From positions 236,258 through 300,257 of the forward strand of contig JAMWFC010000084.1 of assembly GCA_027475525.1 (NCBI GenBank): a stretch of DNA of 64,000 nucleotides, given 5' to 3'. The position numbers and the translations under genes are program-made. This DNA comes from Macrolepiota albuminosa. Lineage: Eukaryota > Basidiomycota > Agaricomycetes > Agaricales > Agaricaceae. Shown here one piece after another: positions 1 through 10,772 of this stretch. The stretch's first letter is position 1, and every line of letters begins with the position of its first letter. The notes below the pieces were generated by a model. It was not told the DNA's origin. It saw only the letters and a program-made list of their open reading frames with translations, and did not search any database.

Positions 1-1580
1 TCACCCGTCGTTTGGACGTCTATCCCAAGAAGTCGTTCGAGGCGGAACGCAATGCGTTCAATCATCACGTGGTGATCCCTCCTGAACATCTGAATGCTGT
101 ACTAATCCTAAACGACGAAGGAACCCTGAGTCAGATCCGCCGTGCCCCCCAAGACAAGTACTTCTCCGATCATGACCCCCGCAACCCTCCCGACAGAACA
201 GACTGGGACCCTGCCTTCTCCTTGTCCCCCGACGAAAAACTCCTCCTCCGGGACGGCCACATCTACGTCCCGGATCACGCCCGACTCCGCTACCACGTCC
301 TGCATCAACACTACGATCACAAGCTCCGGAGACACCCTGGAATACGTAAGACTCTCCAGCTGATCTCCCGGACTTACTTTTGGCCAGGGTTGAAGAAGGA
401 CGTGACCCGCTACATTCAATCATGTGAACCCTGCCTCCGGGCCAAGGTCCCCCGACACCGACCATACGGACTCCTGAAACCCCTGCCAGTCGGACGACGC
501 CCCTGGTCCTCCATATCCCTGGACCACATCGTCGAACTCCCGGAATCTGAAGGGTTCAATGTCATTCTCGTCGTTGTGTGCAGGCTAACCAAACAGGGCA
601 TCTTCCTACCCTGCCACACCACGGACTTCGCCCGGCTGTTCCTCGAGCACGTCTTTGCCAAACATGGACTCCCGGACGACATCGTCTCCGACCGTGGCCC
701 CCTCTTCATGTCCAAGTTTTGGACTTTGCTGTGTAAGGCACTTGAAGTGAAGACTAACCTCTCTACCGCCTACCACCCCGAAACCGATGGCCAAACCGAG
801 AGGGTCAACCAGTCTCTCAAGCAGTACCTCTGACTGTACGTCAACTACTTGCAGGACGACTGGTGCGCTGAGCTCCCCCTGGCCAAGTTCACCTACAACA
901 ACACACCGCACTCTGCCACCGGGGTATCCCCTTTCTTTGCCAACAAGGGATACCACCCTCGACTGACACTCTCGCTCCGGGACATCCCGTCGCACGCCGC
1001 CCACGAGGTCGCCCGGGATCTCCAATCCCTTCACGAGTTTCTCCGGGAAGAGATCGACACCGCGAACCGGGCCTACGTGAAACACGCCGACCGGAAACGG
1101 GAAGACACCCCCGACTGGGCCCCCAGGACAAAGGTATGGTTAGATCGACGACACCTCCGCACCCGCCGGCCCTCCCCAAAACTCGATCACAAGCGTCTCG
1201 GCCCATTCAAAATATTGAAGAAGGTCTCATCCCACGCCTACAAGATCAAGCTCCCCCTGGGACTAAAAGGTCTGCACCCGGTATTTCATGTCCGCCTCCT
1301 GGAACGACACCCCCCGGATCCTTTCCCCGGACGACGCCCTGAGCCCCCTCCCCCGGTCGAGGTCGAGGACGAGTACCACTACGAAGTTGAAGACATCCTC
1401 GACTCCCGGAACATTCGTGGACGACCCCACTTCCTTGTACGGTGGAAGGGATATGGCCCGGAAGACGACACCTGGGAACTGCGTCGAAACCTCAAAGGCG
1501 CCCTCGACAAACTCCGGGACTTCCAACAACGGCTCCTGGGGAACGACCCTCCCGGGCGCAGGACTCACAGACGGCAGTAG
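1..1580 (+). pseudogene. Ty3/gypsy pol fragment: integrase and chromodomain, one nonsense codon
   Basis: The frame is open from the window edge to TGA at 831-833, then in the same frame to TAG at 1578-1580. It begins at the end of RNase H (LDVYPKKSFEAE). The integrase zinc domain follows (Hx4H in HQHYDHKLRRHP, then CEPCLRAK), then the catalytic core with D in ISLDHIVELPE, D in VSDRGPLF and E in TDGQTERVNQ, a GPF-type module (HKRLGPFKI), and a C-terminal chromodomain ([11 protein letters not shown] to [15 protein letters not shown]). Copy 2 reads through where the TGA lies; a CGA-to-TGA transition would explain it. Integrase would insert the cDNA and the chromodomain would direct it to marked chromatin. 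Confidence 0.92.
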
Positions 1581-1851
1581 TGGGCGTAACTCCCGCCTCT
1601 GGGCTCAGTAGGGATTCAACTCCCATGTATACTTTCTGCTTTCCCTTTCTAGATCTTACTCTCTTTTAGTATCATTTCATAGTGGTGTCCCGGAACCTGG
1701 GCAAGGTGCTTTCTGTTTTTCAGTCTTCTTTCGCCCCTTACACCACCCTTTACCCCGGGAAACCAAGTATATACATTTTCTACTTTACATACTCTACAGT
1801 AACAGCCAGGACAAAACGAACAAACGACAAGAAAGAGAGAGAAAACAAAAA

Positions 1852-3513
1852 CTACCGGCCCTCGCCCCCCTCCCCCATCCCCCCTGGGCCGTGCTCCCGC
1901 AGTACCTCCTCCACTAACTGCTCCCAGGACGGGAGAGACTCACCCTCGTCCAAAACTCTCTCGAACCAGGAGCTGGGGGCAGGCACGTTCCTCCGCCGGT
2001 GTGCCGACACCACCCGCCCCAGCAAGTCGAGGCCCCGTTCTACCCCGGGAGTCGTCACCTCAGAGCGCTGCCTCTCCTGCAGCGCCGTGAGTGCCACGGC
2101 CGCCTCGTCCAAGAGTAAGCGGTGCTCCTGGGCCTAGCCTGGAAATGTCAGTGGGAAATCGAACCTGGGGATAGGAAGACTCACTCAATGAGGCCATACG
2201 GGCCACCACCACGTCCTGGCGCAGGGCCTCCACCAACCCCTCTCCCCCCGGAAGCCCCACTCCCTGCCCGAGCCTCGCCCTCAGAGCCTGTAGCTTGGCC
2301 TCTGCTTCCTCCCGGGCGACCCTGGCCTCCTCAAGGTCCCGGATCATCGCCTCCTGACCCTCCTCCAGATCCCGCCCGGCCGCCGCCTCCTCCCTCGCCC
2401 CCTCCCCGTGACCCCCCTGCTCCGGCTCCTGCAGGGCCCCGACTTCACCAGCTTGGAGTTCCCCGGACAGGGGGGAGAATGTTGCTGGGGACAGGCGTGG
2501 GAGGGAGACTGGGGATGGGGTCCTCAGGGGCAGGCGCGCCCTCTTGGATGGGCCTGGGGAGGGACTAGGCGACGCCCACCTCTTCCCCTTGTCGGGGCGC
2601 CCCCCGCAACCCTCATGACTGCTGGCCCCGGCCCGGGTCACCCAACGGGTGATCAGGACCACGGGCCGCCCCCGGCCCCCCACCCGAATGGCCCCTCGGC
2701 CCCCTGACCCCCCACTGGGCGCCTCCGCGGACGCTGCGGGCACCTCCCCCACCGGTTCCACCCCCTCTCCCACCGGCTCCACCGCCCAATCCCGCTTCTC
2801 AACTCCCATCCTCCGAGTAACCCCAGCCAGCAGCCACCCCTGCTCCTGGGAGACACACCGCGCCCTCCACAGCGCCGACACGGAGCACCGCTCATGGTTG
2901 AGACGGCAGGCCTCGCAGACGGACGTATCGCGGCGGGACGAGGGGCCCGGAGCCTTGAATAGGCAAGGCACCACGCGCCGGGCGCAGTGCAAGCACTGCA
3001 CCAAAGTCAGCAGAACGACCAAGAGGTAGGAGCCCACTCACTAGTCCATTGCTCACACACCAGGCGTGAGCAGGCAGGCCCCAGAGCCTCTTTAGGGCCT
3101 CCCCGAACAGCTTCTGCGTCACGGCCGCCCACGCAACGTGTTGATCTTTCAGGACCTCTGCAACGGTCCCCACCGGAGTGACGGAAGCGGGGGGCCGGCA
3201 GCCTAGGGCGGGAAGGGGGGTGCGGACGGGGAGGGCGGACAGTTAGCCGCACAAAGGTGGGCGCAGGACGACTTGAACGGGGGGGGACGCTGGGACCCGC
3301 CTCCGGGGCAGTGATGTTGTGTTGTTCTGAAAAAGGAAGGTCAGTCGTGACAAGCGAGTGGCGCGGGAACCACTCATGTTGTTGCATGAGCGCCGCCACG
3401 CGCTCCTGGTCTTGGCGGGCTTAATACCGCGCGTCCCGGGCTTTCCAGGCCATGAGGGGCACGACCTTGTTGGTTTGCAGGGGCATCGGGGAATGGGTTG
3501 GCGTACGCGACAT
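1852..3513 (-). pseudogene. Antisense accessory gene of family A copy 1: Zn2Cys6-type cluster plus coiled coil
   Basis: Lies on the opposite strand to pol and ends 271 bp from the pol stop. The ATG at 3513-3511 (MSRTPTHSP) matches the copy 2 start (MSREQTPLRSP). One in-frame TAA (3423-3421) breaks exon 1. A phase-0 intron (3060-2996, 65 nt, GT-AG, branch point CTGAC) ends immediately before the cluster CLHC-x6-C-x15-CEAC-x6-C, which fits Zn(II)2Cys6 spacing with a long central loop. Then come a basic stretch (DKGKRWA) and a charged heptad-like region (EEARVAREEAEAKLQALRA). A further intron near 2200-2110, whose exact sites I could not fix, leads to a last exon (EHRLLLDEAAVALTALQER) ending at 1852. 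No fungal_trans-type domain is seen. Nuclear DNA binding is inference. Confidence 0.7.
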
Positions 3514-3630
3514 GTTTGAACTTGACGGTAAAAAAATTTTTTTGATATGTGGCGAGTTAGGTGCCAGATCCCACGGTTGAACCCCGGTCCGAACCACTGG
3601 CTACGCGCGCCTCGGAGGGTCTCGGCGCTG

Positions 3631-3642
3631 AGGGGGGGGTGA
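3631..3642 (+). other. Polypurine tract of family A copy 1
   Basis: A G-rich purine run ending in TGA directly precedes the TGTCACG start of the 3' LTR. This is the expected plus-strand primer position. Copy 2 has an equivalent AAAGGAGGGGGTGA tract. Confidence 0.8.
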
Positions 3643-4396
3643 TGTCACGACCCCTCCCCTCCGGGCCCACCCCGGGACACCCCCGGAACACCATCCGGGA
3701 CCCTCCCTCCAACCCTACAGGACACGCCCCGCCATCACAACCGCCGACACCGCCATCATGCGCATCAAGGACTGCCATCAGCCGCCACCAGCCCCGATCA
3801 ATGATCGGATCACGTGACTCATTCCCGGCCATCACGCATCACGCATCACGACTCCCCCTGCGTCAATTGATCGCGCGCCTCACACGTGCGATCCCGGTAC
3901 ACAGTCCCTGCCTGCTACTCAATGATCCCCGGAACCCATCCCAGACACCCCGGAATCCTGAGACCCGGTCCCGTAGTACTTATAGTGTAGCTCCCTATTG
4001 TATTCGGTAGTCTTGATATTACATACACTGTTACTTGCTTTACTTGGATTGTTGCATGCCCTCTATTTGACTGGTACGCATTGACTGGCACGCTTGACTG
4101 GCACGCTTGGATAATCGCGTGCTCTAAGACTGGTACGCACTTCGCGACTTTAACTTACTAACTTGGTCTCGTCTTAGAACCCCCCGGTTCACGACTCGAC
4201 CCCCACCCGAACTCCCCAGTTACCCATCCACCCAAAACCCCCAGACTAAGTCCCCTTTCCCGGAATTTCCCTGTCCACGTCTTGAATCCCGGAGTCCTAG
4301 CCCCGGAGTTCCAGACACCCAAGTATCCGTGGGTCAAGTCCGCATTGTAGGGGCGATTGCTTTCCCGGAGAGCCCCCAACTCAGCGGAACCTGACA
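3643..4396 (+). repeat. 3' LTR of family A copy 1 (754 bp)
   Basis: Starts TGTCACG just after the polypurine tract and ends CCTGACA, giving 5-bp inverted ends TGTCA/TGACA. It shares with the copy 2 LTRs the start-site block GTAGTCTTGATATT and the 3' segment ending in CCTGACA, but is clearly diverged. Confidence 0.88.
3980..4020 (+). promoter_or_regulatory. LTR core promoter and probable self-priming RNA 5' end
   Basis: TTATAG (3980-3985) lies about 29 nt upstream of AGTCTTGATATT (4009-4020). The same 12-mer in copy 2 is exactly complementary to the sequence next to its 5' LTR. That suggests transcripts start at this 12-mer and fold back to prime reverse transcription, as in Tf1. The start site is inferred from spacing and complementarity. 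Confidence 0.55.
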
Positions 4397-5676
4397 CTTC
4401 CTATCTGTGTTGTGGGAATGGATAAATTCCTTGTGGATTCTGAAAAAGATGTGATGATTGACCTATTTTGACAGAGGTCCGATGCCGTTTGCTCTGATGA
4501 TCTGAGCACCTGCATCACTGATCCAACTATAACAGCCACATTCCAAGGCCAAGCCAAAGCAATCCATGGTGTTGATAGCATAATTGTCATGCCTGCAGAG
4601 TTTAACGATGATTCCTGCCCATTGAGAGGGCTTAATGAGTATGGTTCTGTAGGCCTTTTTAACGTCTTGAATGGCTGCCTGTGACCCAGGGAGTAATCTA
4701 GATATGAAAGTGTAGATTGACTTAAAAGTACCCCAGGTACAGGGGAACTGAGATGAATCAATATAACTGTTGATAGATTGCATGGTGCCACGAGTGGGCT
4801 GGGGGTGTGGAAATGACAAGTGTTAAATGAGTCTGAATTTGCCAGGTTTGTTGGGCTTTGGAATAATACTGAGGGGAGAAGTCTGGAATGGACCAAGAAT
4901 GTCTTGGACTTGTTCCTTTGTGAAAGGTCCGAAATATCAACCCTTCACAAATTCTGTGCTAACAATTTTGTCGAATTTGGTGGCTAGCACTTCCACCGAC
5001 TCTTTGTTGTTTGGTATGAACATGCATGTGATTTGAGGAATTCTGGCATCTAGCCCACATTGTAGATCTTGTGCCAGGTTTGGAAAAAGATCTGATAACC
5101 CTGCTTGCCGCAATTGATCCTTCCAGGCATGGTACTTGTAAGACAACTGGAACTCAAAGAGATTGTGCAAGATCGCAAGCTTGAGCTCCATGATCTCTTT
5201 TCCCACATTCTGAACACTTGTGCTTGTGGTTGTGGGACATAATGCAGCACCCCCAAGGCTTCTGCCAGTCTGTACACAGCTTCTTGCTCTTAGGGTTGAG
5301 AAGCCTGTTGTTTTTGCTTCTTTTGATGTAAGCGCTCTGCCCATTCCAAGGATCTCGGGCTAAGCAGTTCCAGATGTCATGTGTGTGTCAACTGAGACAC
5401 TGCACAGGCTGCATTGGTCGACTTGACTCCATTGGAGGATGAGCCTGCATGGGCATGAAAAAACTCACTCTCTTTCTTGTCTTTCTTAGCTTTTGAAGCA
5501 GGAGAATCTTTGCTCTGGTCTGTAGAATCAGACCTCTTTCTCTTTCCTTGTGCTAAGTTTGTAGCTGACACAACAACACTTTTCAGCGAGTTCAGCTCTG
5601 ATTTAGCATTATGCGAGAATAAATATTGCATGCCGGTGATGAGATGACACTGGTTAAGAAACAAGTTATGGCACAA
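4397..5676 (-). pseudogene. Ngaro-like zinc-knuckle and reverse transcriptase remnant
   Basis: Reading 5' to 3' on the minus strand: a lysine-rich segment (KRKRSDSTDQSKDSPASKAK), a CX2CX4HX4C knuckle (CSECGKRDHGAQAC, about 5230-5180), a conserved block (CGLDARIPQITC), the RT entry region (GPFQTSPLSIIPKPNKPGKF) and RT core (LLPGSQAAIQDVKKAYRTI). In-frame stops after EFVKG and after KFRLI, a frame change after the knuckle, and TAG at 4465-4463 break it. At the active site the family VDDH motif reads V-N-H-H here (aspartates changed, codons near 4459-4454), so the polymerase could not work. The family A LTR truncates it at 4396. Confidence 0.68.
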
Positions 5677-5856
5677 ATTATGGCGCTGGCAGAATGCATG
5701 GATGTTTACATCATGCCGTTATGCAATTATAGCATGCAACGAGTGCAAGCAGCAAAATTAGAGCATCAGGCAGTGAACAGACATCATCAAACAGGTGTGA
5801 TTTGACACACAACAGACAGAAAATTACCCTTGCACAGAGACGAGACCGACACCACT

Positions 5857-6010
5857 CCAAAAATTTTGTGCAGAGGTGAATGATAATGCAAAATGACAAT
5901 GAAGTCAACATAGAGATTGTGAGCAATTAAAAGCCAAAAATTTTGTGCAGAGGTGAATGATAATGCAAAATGACAATGAAGTCAACATAGAGATTGTGAG
6001 CAATTAAAAG
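5857..6010. repeat. Exact 77-bp tandem duplication (1 of 6)
   Basis: Units 5857-5933 and 5934-6010 are identical over 77 bp, beginning CCAAAAATTTTGTG. It lies in the probable intron between the two Ngaro-like genes. The same period recurs at five other sites and is probably an assembly-overlap artefact. Confidence 0.95.
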
Positions 6011-6060
6011 AAATGCAATATGTGAGTTCACTGCAAATACCGAAGCAAAAACAACTGGGC

Positions 6061-7410
6061 TTACTTACTGGCCATGAAAGCACTCCTCTTTGCATCATAT
6101 ACCTGATCCTTCAGGGTTCTCAGCGCTTGATCATCAATGAGCCCTAAGTCAAATATCCTGTCTCAAGGTGGGTTCTTGATCTGATGGTGCCACTCTCTGT
6201 GCACTCGTGTCTGGTAGAGTGTAAACACCTTAACGCCATCCACTCCCTTGTTTTGCAGCTTATGATTAGTTAGCCAGAAGAAGCTATGCATGGCATCCAC
6301 CATGTTGTTGGGCCACTTCTCTTGAACGATGTGTTCTTGAAAATTTGTGGAGGCAATACATACTTGTTCCCAAGATAGATCCTCATCTTGGGTAGCCCTT
6401 CCTCTGGCTTTAAAATTCACTACCAATTTCAACGCTAAAATATCATCTTCTTTCGCCAATGTGAAGACGTTGTTAGAGGCTACCGATTCATTCTTGGCTG
6501 CTTCAGCCCTGCCTTCTGGGGTAAAGTAACTTAACTCAATATACTCTTGCTCCCTCAGCTTTTTGATAGCAAAGCACACAGGCGAATATTCAATTACCTT
6601 GGAAACTAGTTTGCCAACTACTAGGTTTGGCCCTTTATCCTTGCTTGCAGGCAATTGAGCTCTCAACTGTGTGGAACATAGGGTATGTTCCTCATCTTGA
6701 CCCCTAAGAGGTTCTTCTCTTGTGATCTCTTGTTATCCCTTGTTCTCTCAACTCTGCTTCTCTGTCTTCTCATTCCGCTTCTCACACAGCTTTTCTACAT
6801 TCTAAGGCCTCTTTCCAAGAGTCCAGTAGGATACTCACTGCTTGTTCATCAGTCATTCCCTCCCTATCGTGCTTTACGGCTTGTCTGGTGAAACTGAACT
6901 CGTCTTTTGAGAAGTCTGAGGGAACCTCAGAGTATGGATTAACCTTAAGAGTGATCATTGTAAAATCCAGAAGTGTCTACAGGCATGTTCAGCTAAACTT
7001 AACTCTGTTTTACAAGAAAGATATTTTTCTTTTCTGTGGGAAGACGTGATGCTAAGAGACAATGAGACCACTGAGGGTGGGAGTCGCAGGGAAAAAGGGA
7101 TTCCCGTGATGACACAGCCACCCTCATTCAAAGACCACACCCTTTCCAATGCTCGAACCGACAAGGCAACCAACTTTGTACACATGTTATTTTGCACCTA
7201 TTTTGCATCTATTTTGCATCTATTTTGCAGCTATTTTGCTTCTACAGTAATTATAAGGTTGGTATCTATACACAATACATATACTTTAGGACCACTGCCC
7301 CACTCATCAGCCTGAGGAATGAAATCACTGGCCTCCACATCCTTCCCTATTCTATTTTTTGAGCCTGATCCTTGATTCAAATTTCTCTGCTGACTATTTT
7401 TGGATGCCAT
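6061..7410 (-). pseudogene. Ngaro-associated ORF1-like gene, broken by nonsense codons
   Basis: ATG at 7410-7408 (MASKNSQQRNLNQ) starts exon 1, ending near GSGPKVY. After an AT-rich intron an exon reads SDFSKDEFSFTRQAVKH and SILLDSWKEALECRKAV, then two TGA codons where family members have charged residues. The main block (6666-6163) has the agaricomycete signature YIELSYFTPEGRAEAAKN, the acidic stretch TQDEDLSWEQ, and TLYQTRVHREWHHQI. A TGA after KNPP is followed in frame by DRIFDLGLIDDQALRTL. A strong donor GTAAGT near 6067 suggests splicing into the downstream RT gene. The role is unknown; position suggests a gag-like protein. Confidence 0.55.
7190..7245. repeat. About 12-bp tandem repeat (TATTTTGCATC)
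   Basis: Roughly five imperfect copies of a unit like ATTTTGCATCT within the intron of the Ngaro-associated ORF1-like gene. Simple expansion; no function inferred. Confidence 0.8.
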
Positions 7411-7490
7411 TGTACCTGTGAAATATGCTATCTGCCAAGATCTGCATGTAATGTGAGATCTCCAACTGAGCTGCAAAATCAAAGTAATGG

Positions 7491-8534
7491 TGATGACACC
7501 AACTATGGTTGAGTATGCTGAACGTTACACAGTACAACACTGTTTCCAGTGCCTGGTGTGCATAGTGTGTAAGAAGTTCTGACAGGGTCCTAGTGTGCTC
7601 AAGCTAATATGATAAGACAACATGCTAATGCTTAGCAAACTGTAAGTTCCATAGCTCAGGCAAAGACATTGCAAAGAGAAAGAATAGCACAACAAAATGT
7701 GCCTGTAGGTGGCACCATAAACAACAAAAATGATGTAGACAATGCTAGCACCCAACTTAGTGACAAAGTCAGGTCAAGCTAGCACAATTTGAATGCTGAA
7801 AGTAACTGGGTGCTAATGAGTTACAATTTGTTGTTATTTACATGTTTAATAGCTATTTTTTATACTATGCACTACTGTATTTTAGAAATAAGTCCATTTG
7901 CAGTGCTACCAATTAGTGCCTTTCCTTGTGGTTACTATCAATGGTGACATGTCAATGGTGATCAGCAGCACATGGGTGACAGTGATCCATAGCATTACAG
8001 CCTATTGGCCATGGCAACTCTAAAACTACTTAAAAATTGTACAAGTCTGCTCACTTTTAATACAAGTCTGATTGGCCAGGCTTCTCCAGAGTATGGTCAG
8101 AAAATCCTCAACAGATGCTGCAAGTGCTAACTCTGGTGCTAAACATTGTACCTCTTTCTAATAGAATATTATGTTGGGTTTTAATAGATCCTGTTCCATC
8201 ATTGTTAATTCTTTATACTTCTGATTGAGGTGCCTTAACAAATGGCAGCACCTAATGCTAACCCTTCCAAAACTGATTGGAGCTTGATTAAAGTTATCTC
8301 TCTGTTGTCACACTAGTGCTGTGAGTTCTGAGCCTCCTGAGTCCTTGAAGTCAATAAATAGTAAGTGACAAGTGGCTGGTAAATGGTGGTTGAGACTGCT
8401 AAGTAGAGCCTGTATTGAGGAGCAAGAACCAGAAGTATCCTGAGTCCAAGAAAGTTGCTTGAGTCTCCAGACTGACAAATGTCAGTAGGCCTATATTGTC
8501 CCTTGATGTGCTCAGTCCAAGTAGAAGCCTATCA
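7491..8534 (+). repeat. Dispersed repeat R, copy A (about 1.04 kb, LTR-like ends)
   Basis: Matches copies B (30247-30875 plus 41809-42048) and C (43384-43641, 44146-44239, 55051-55768). The shared start is TGATGACACCAAC and the shared end is AGAAGCCTATCA, so the ends are TGATG/TATCA, like an LTR. No protein is encoded and no target duplication was found. It contains diverged blocks such as CAGTACAACACTGT and CCTTTCCTTGTGG. It could be a solo LTR of a family absent here, or a non-autonomous element. Confidence 0.8.
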
Positions 8535-8838
8535 ACAGTTTTCTAATCCAAACAAGTCCAAAAGCCTGTCATCCAGCTATTGCAAAGGATCAACTTCTGA
8601 ATCAACTAGCACAGACATTTTGCTCTTCTCGGTTTTATTTTCACTATCAACTTCTTCAGATGCCTTGGCCATTCTAGTCAATTGTTGCTCAAATATCTCT
8701 CCAATTGATCATGACAAGTCTTCTGTATTTCTCCTAGTCAGCATTATCTAAGTCAGCCTCATTTTTTGGTCATGAGTCAGTTAAATTTTACTGTAAGAGC
8801 CAAAAGCAACACATCAATTTCACCTCCAATGGGGTCAA
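8535..8838. other. Stretch without a clear gene; possible minus-strand coding trace
   Basis: Between repeat R and the next gene. On the minus strand about 8710-8560 reads QQLTRMAKASEEVDSENK then KTEKSKMSVLVDSEVD, which looks protein-like but is bounded by stops. It may be a remnant of a transposon gag-like gene. Nothing else recognised. Confidence 0.3.
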
Positions 8839-9241
8839 ATGCCACGATGGATTCATCAAGGCCCAACAGAAGAAGAAACTGAGGTGGCCTGTGAAAGCTT
8901 CTTCCTGGATGCTCAGCAGCACTGCAAGAATGAATTCCAGAACACTGAAAGTAACCGAGAGGATGCATTCAGACAAAACGAGATCCGCAGAGATGTGCAA
9001 ACCAGGAGTGTTCAGGAGGAACGAGAACTGAGGTTTCAAAGTTTTCAGAAGGAGTTAGAGAAGAAGAGCGGTGAGAGTATCAACAAGCGACTTGAGAAAC
9101 TTGAGGCGTGGGGGGAGTATAGTGAGCAGGAGCAGGAGACTCTTCATAGGCGAGAAAAAGGATTTTGAAGATGCTCTTCGGGGTTTGTTTGGGCATCGAG
9201 ATTCGGGTTTGGATCAAGTCCTGGAAACGAAACCAGAATGA
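8839..9241 (+). CDS. Coiled-coil hypothetical protein (fragment, one frame change)
   Basis: ATG at 8839 opens a charged frame with phased phenylalanines (DAQQHCKNEFQNTESNRE, DAFRQNEIRRDVQTRS, ELRFQSFQKELEKKSGE). This style of F/E/R repeat is seen in some agaricomycete hypothetical proteins. The frame ends at TGA near 9168, but the next frame continues plausibly as KKDFEDALRGLFGHRDSG and VLETKPE to TGA 9239-9241, so a 1-nt shift or an unseen intron lies near 9150. It is 109-133 aa, short and probably partial. Upstream exons were not identified. Function unknown. Confidence 0.35.
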
Positions 9242-9548
9242 AGTCTTTCCTAATCTATGATCCAGCTTGAACATGTGTGAACTTTCCAAAAGCGTTATGT
9301 CCTGATTCTCTGAGAATGAAAGGGAAGAGGTATCTGTCGTGATTCTAAACCTAGAAACGACGGAAATTGATGTTTTATTTGCCCCCGAGCATAAAGAGGC
9401 GTTATCTTGCCACAGGCAAAAGCTAGATCAGCAGGTGGTATGACCGTGTAGGAAGGAACGAAGGATCAAGTTATAACAAACAAACGTAAAAAACGAATCG
9501 GCAGAAGGATCCCGGATTCCGACCAAGACAGATCTCGTTTCCGAGTTC
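9242..9548. other. Intergenic spacer before the 9549 gene
   Basis: Nothing recognised except that it must contain the promoter of the downstream gene. No convincing TATA box or tRNA-like sequence. Confidence 0.4.
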
Positions 9549-10490
9549 ATGCAACCTATAAGACCCGTGAACGCGCTCAAGAGTGCCGCCTTTCACTTCA
9601 AAAGAACGGCGTCAGTGAACATCGGAGCAAGACGACTTTCTTCTCGAAACATTCATCTCACCTTCCCAACCCCAAGTCCTCGTCTATCTTTGCAGCTTCC
9701 TCACTGGCCTCCACGACGAGAGCTCTGTGTCACACGACTTTCATTTTATTCGACCCAGCACAAGACGTCATTCTCTGACCCCAGTAGGACTGGTCTATTC
9801 TATCATCTGGTCGATCCTCCAACACCTTTGTCGGAAACCGAGTCTGCCTTTGCGCTATCCTTTCTCGACACACCACCTGCGCTTCCAAACTCGAGTACAG
9901 TAATTGGATGGCTACCTGCGACCTCTACGAATAATAATTCTGGAGATCAAGAAGCAGGGCTTAATGATTTCAGGGAAAATCGTATGTAGAGCCTTAAGAA
10001 ACTGAGAATGAAGCTAATGTTCGTTGCTTTCTTGTGCAGCTTCATTCCGTGACCTTCTGCATGAAGCTATTAAGAGCGGGCTGGAGAACCAGGTTGATGA
10101 TATACAGACGAATGGCGCAGTACAGTTACAGGAGGGATGGATGCATATTCACGGTATGCTATGAATGACTTAACGATGGTCCACCTTAAATTCATCTTTC
10201 TCCTAACCAAGACGACCGCAACATCCCGCCACTTGGGCGAATAGGCGATCCCGACGATATAATCGCCACTGTACTAGTGAAAGATAGCAAGGCAGGTTGT
10301 TTTTTGGTCTTCGGACGAGTACCACTTAGAACCGGTGCTCGAACAACAGATTATCGCGGAGACTTACCAACCTATGCCGTCTTATCGCATGTGCACTTCT
10401 GACGGGCCGATAACTCTCACTCCTGGCCTGGCGCAACACTTACAGACCATTCTCGTTAAACGAGCAGAACTAGAAAGGTCGTCTATGTGA
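9549..10490 (+). CDS. Conserved basidiomycete-type protein of unknown function, probable mitochondrial presequence
   Basis: Four exons fit one frame: 9549-9981, 10040-10153, 10212-10291 and 10350-10490, giving 255 aa. Introns are 58 nt each. The first two are GT-AG; the third (10292-10349) uses a GC donor (AAG|GCAGGT), and only this choice keeps the frame. The N-terminus (MQPIRPVNALKSAAFHFKRT, then GARRLSSRNIHL) is rich in R/S and lacks acids, as in mitochondrial targeting peptides. The C-terminal half looks conserved: SFRDLLHEAIKSGLEN, GWMHIHDDRNIPPLGRIG, IIAETYQPMPSYRMCTSDG and LTPGLAQHLQTILVKR. I recall similar uncharacterised basidiomycete proteins but no function. No nonsense codons, so it is probably a live gene. 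Confidence 0.75.
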
Positions 10491-10772
10491 CTATTGGCTC
10501 GGGAAACCGATTCTGAACTGTGATTCCCTCACGCTCCTTGTACATTCCGTTGTGTGAGTCCTTTCTTTTCAGTCCTAGTGTGAGTTCGACTCCCAGTCTA
10601 GGTTTGCACAAGTACGCTACGTCGTAGATCTGTTTATAGATGTCAAATGCAATGATATCGACTGAGATTTATTTATTTTGACTTTTGAGAAAGTGGATTA
10701 CCATCTATGGAAATCACTTTCGGATCACAGACATTACACGTCATTGTCCTCGGCCCGTTACGCGTGTCGTCA

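Larger units (their letters stand above)
1..4396 (+). mobile_element. Ty3/gypsy chromovirus, family A copy 1 (5' part off-window)
   Basis: The 3' end of a Ty3/gypsy LTR retrotransposon on the plus strand. Order: end of RNase H, integrase, chromodomain, a convergent antisense gene (1852-3513), polypurine tract and 3' LTR (3643-4396). Its integrase and chromodomain closely resemble those of copy 2 at 44240-55050, which has the same layout in reverse, so both are one family. The 5' LTR, gag, protease and RT lie off-window. It is inserted into a Ngaro-like element whose RT coding sequence resumes right after the LTR; the candidate right target duplication CTTCC (4397-4401) cannot be checked. Stop codons in pol and in the antisense gene suggest it is dead. 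Confidence 0.93.
4397..7410 (-). mobile_element. Decayed Ngaro/DIRS-like tyrosine-recombinase retroelement (partial)
   Basis: Minus-strand element remnant with two coding parts: an ORF1-like gene (7410-6061) and a zinc-knuckle plus reverse transcriptase part (5676-4397). The RT resembles agaricomycete Ngaro/DIRS-type proteins (FGLALECG, DAGAQIIRANGIGPLSK). The tyrosine recombinase expected downstream is cut off by the family A insertion and presumably lies off-window. Terminal repeats were not identified. Many in-frame stops show it is inactive. Assignment rests on recalled family resemblance. Confidence 0.65.

Noticed and set aside
2122..2707. Proline-rich plus-strand ORF in family A copy 1
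   Set aside because: Antisense shadow of the Zn2Cys6/coiled-coil gene, which has matching exons and a homologue in copy 2.
7491..8534. Repeat R as a DNA transposon with terminal inverted repeats
   Set aside because: The ends are not inverted beyond about five bases and no consistent target duplication was found around copies A, B or C.
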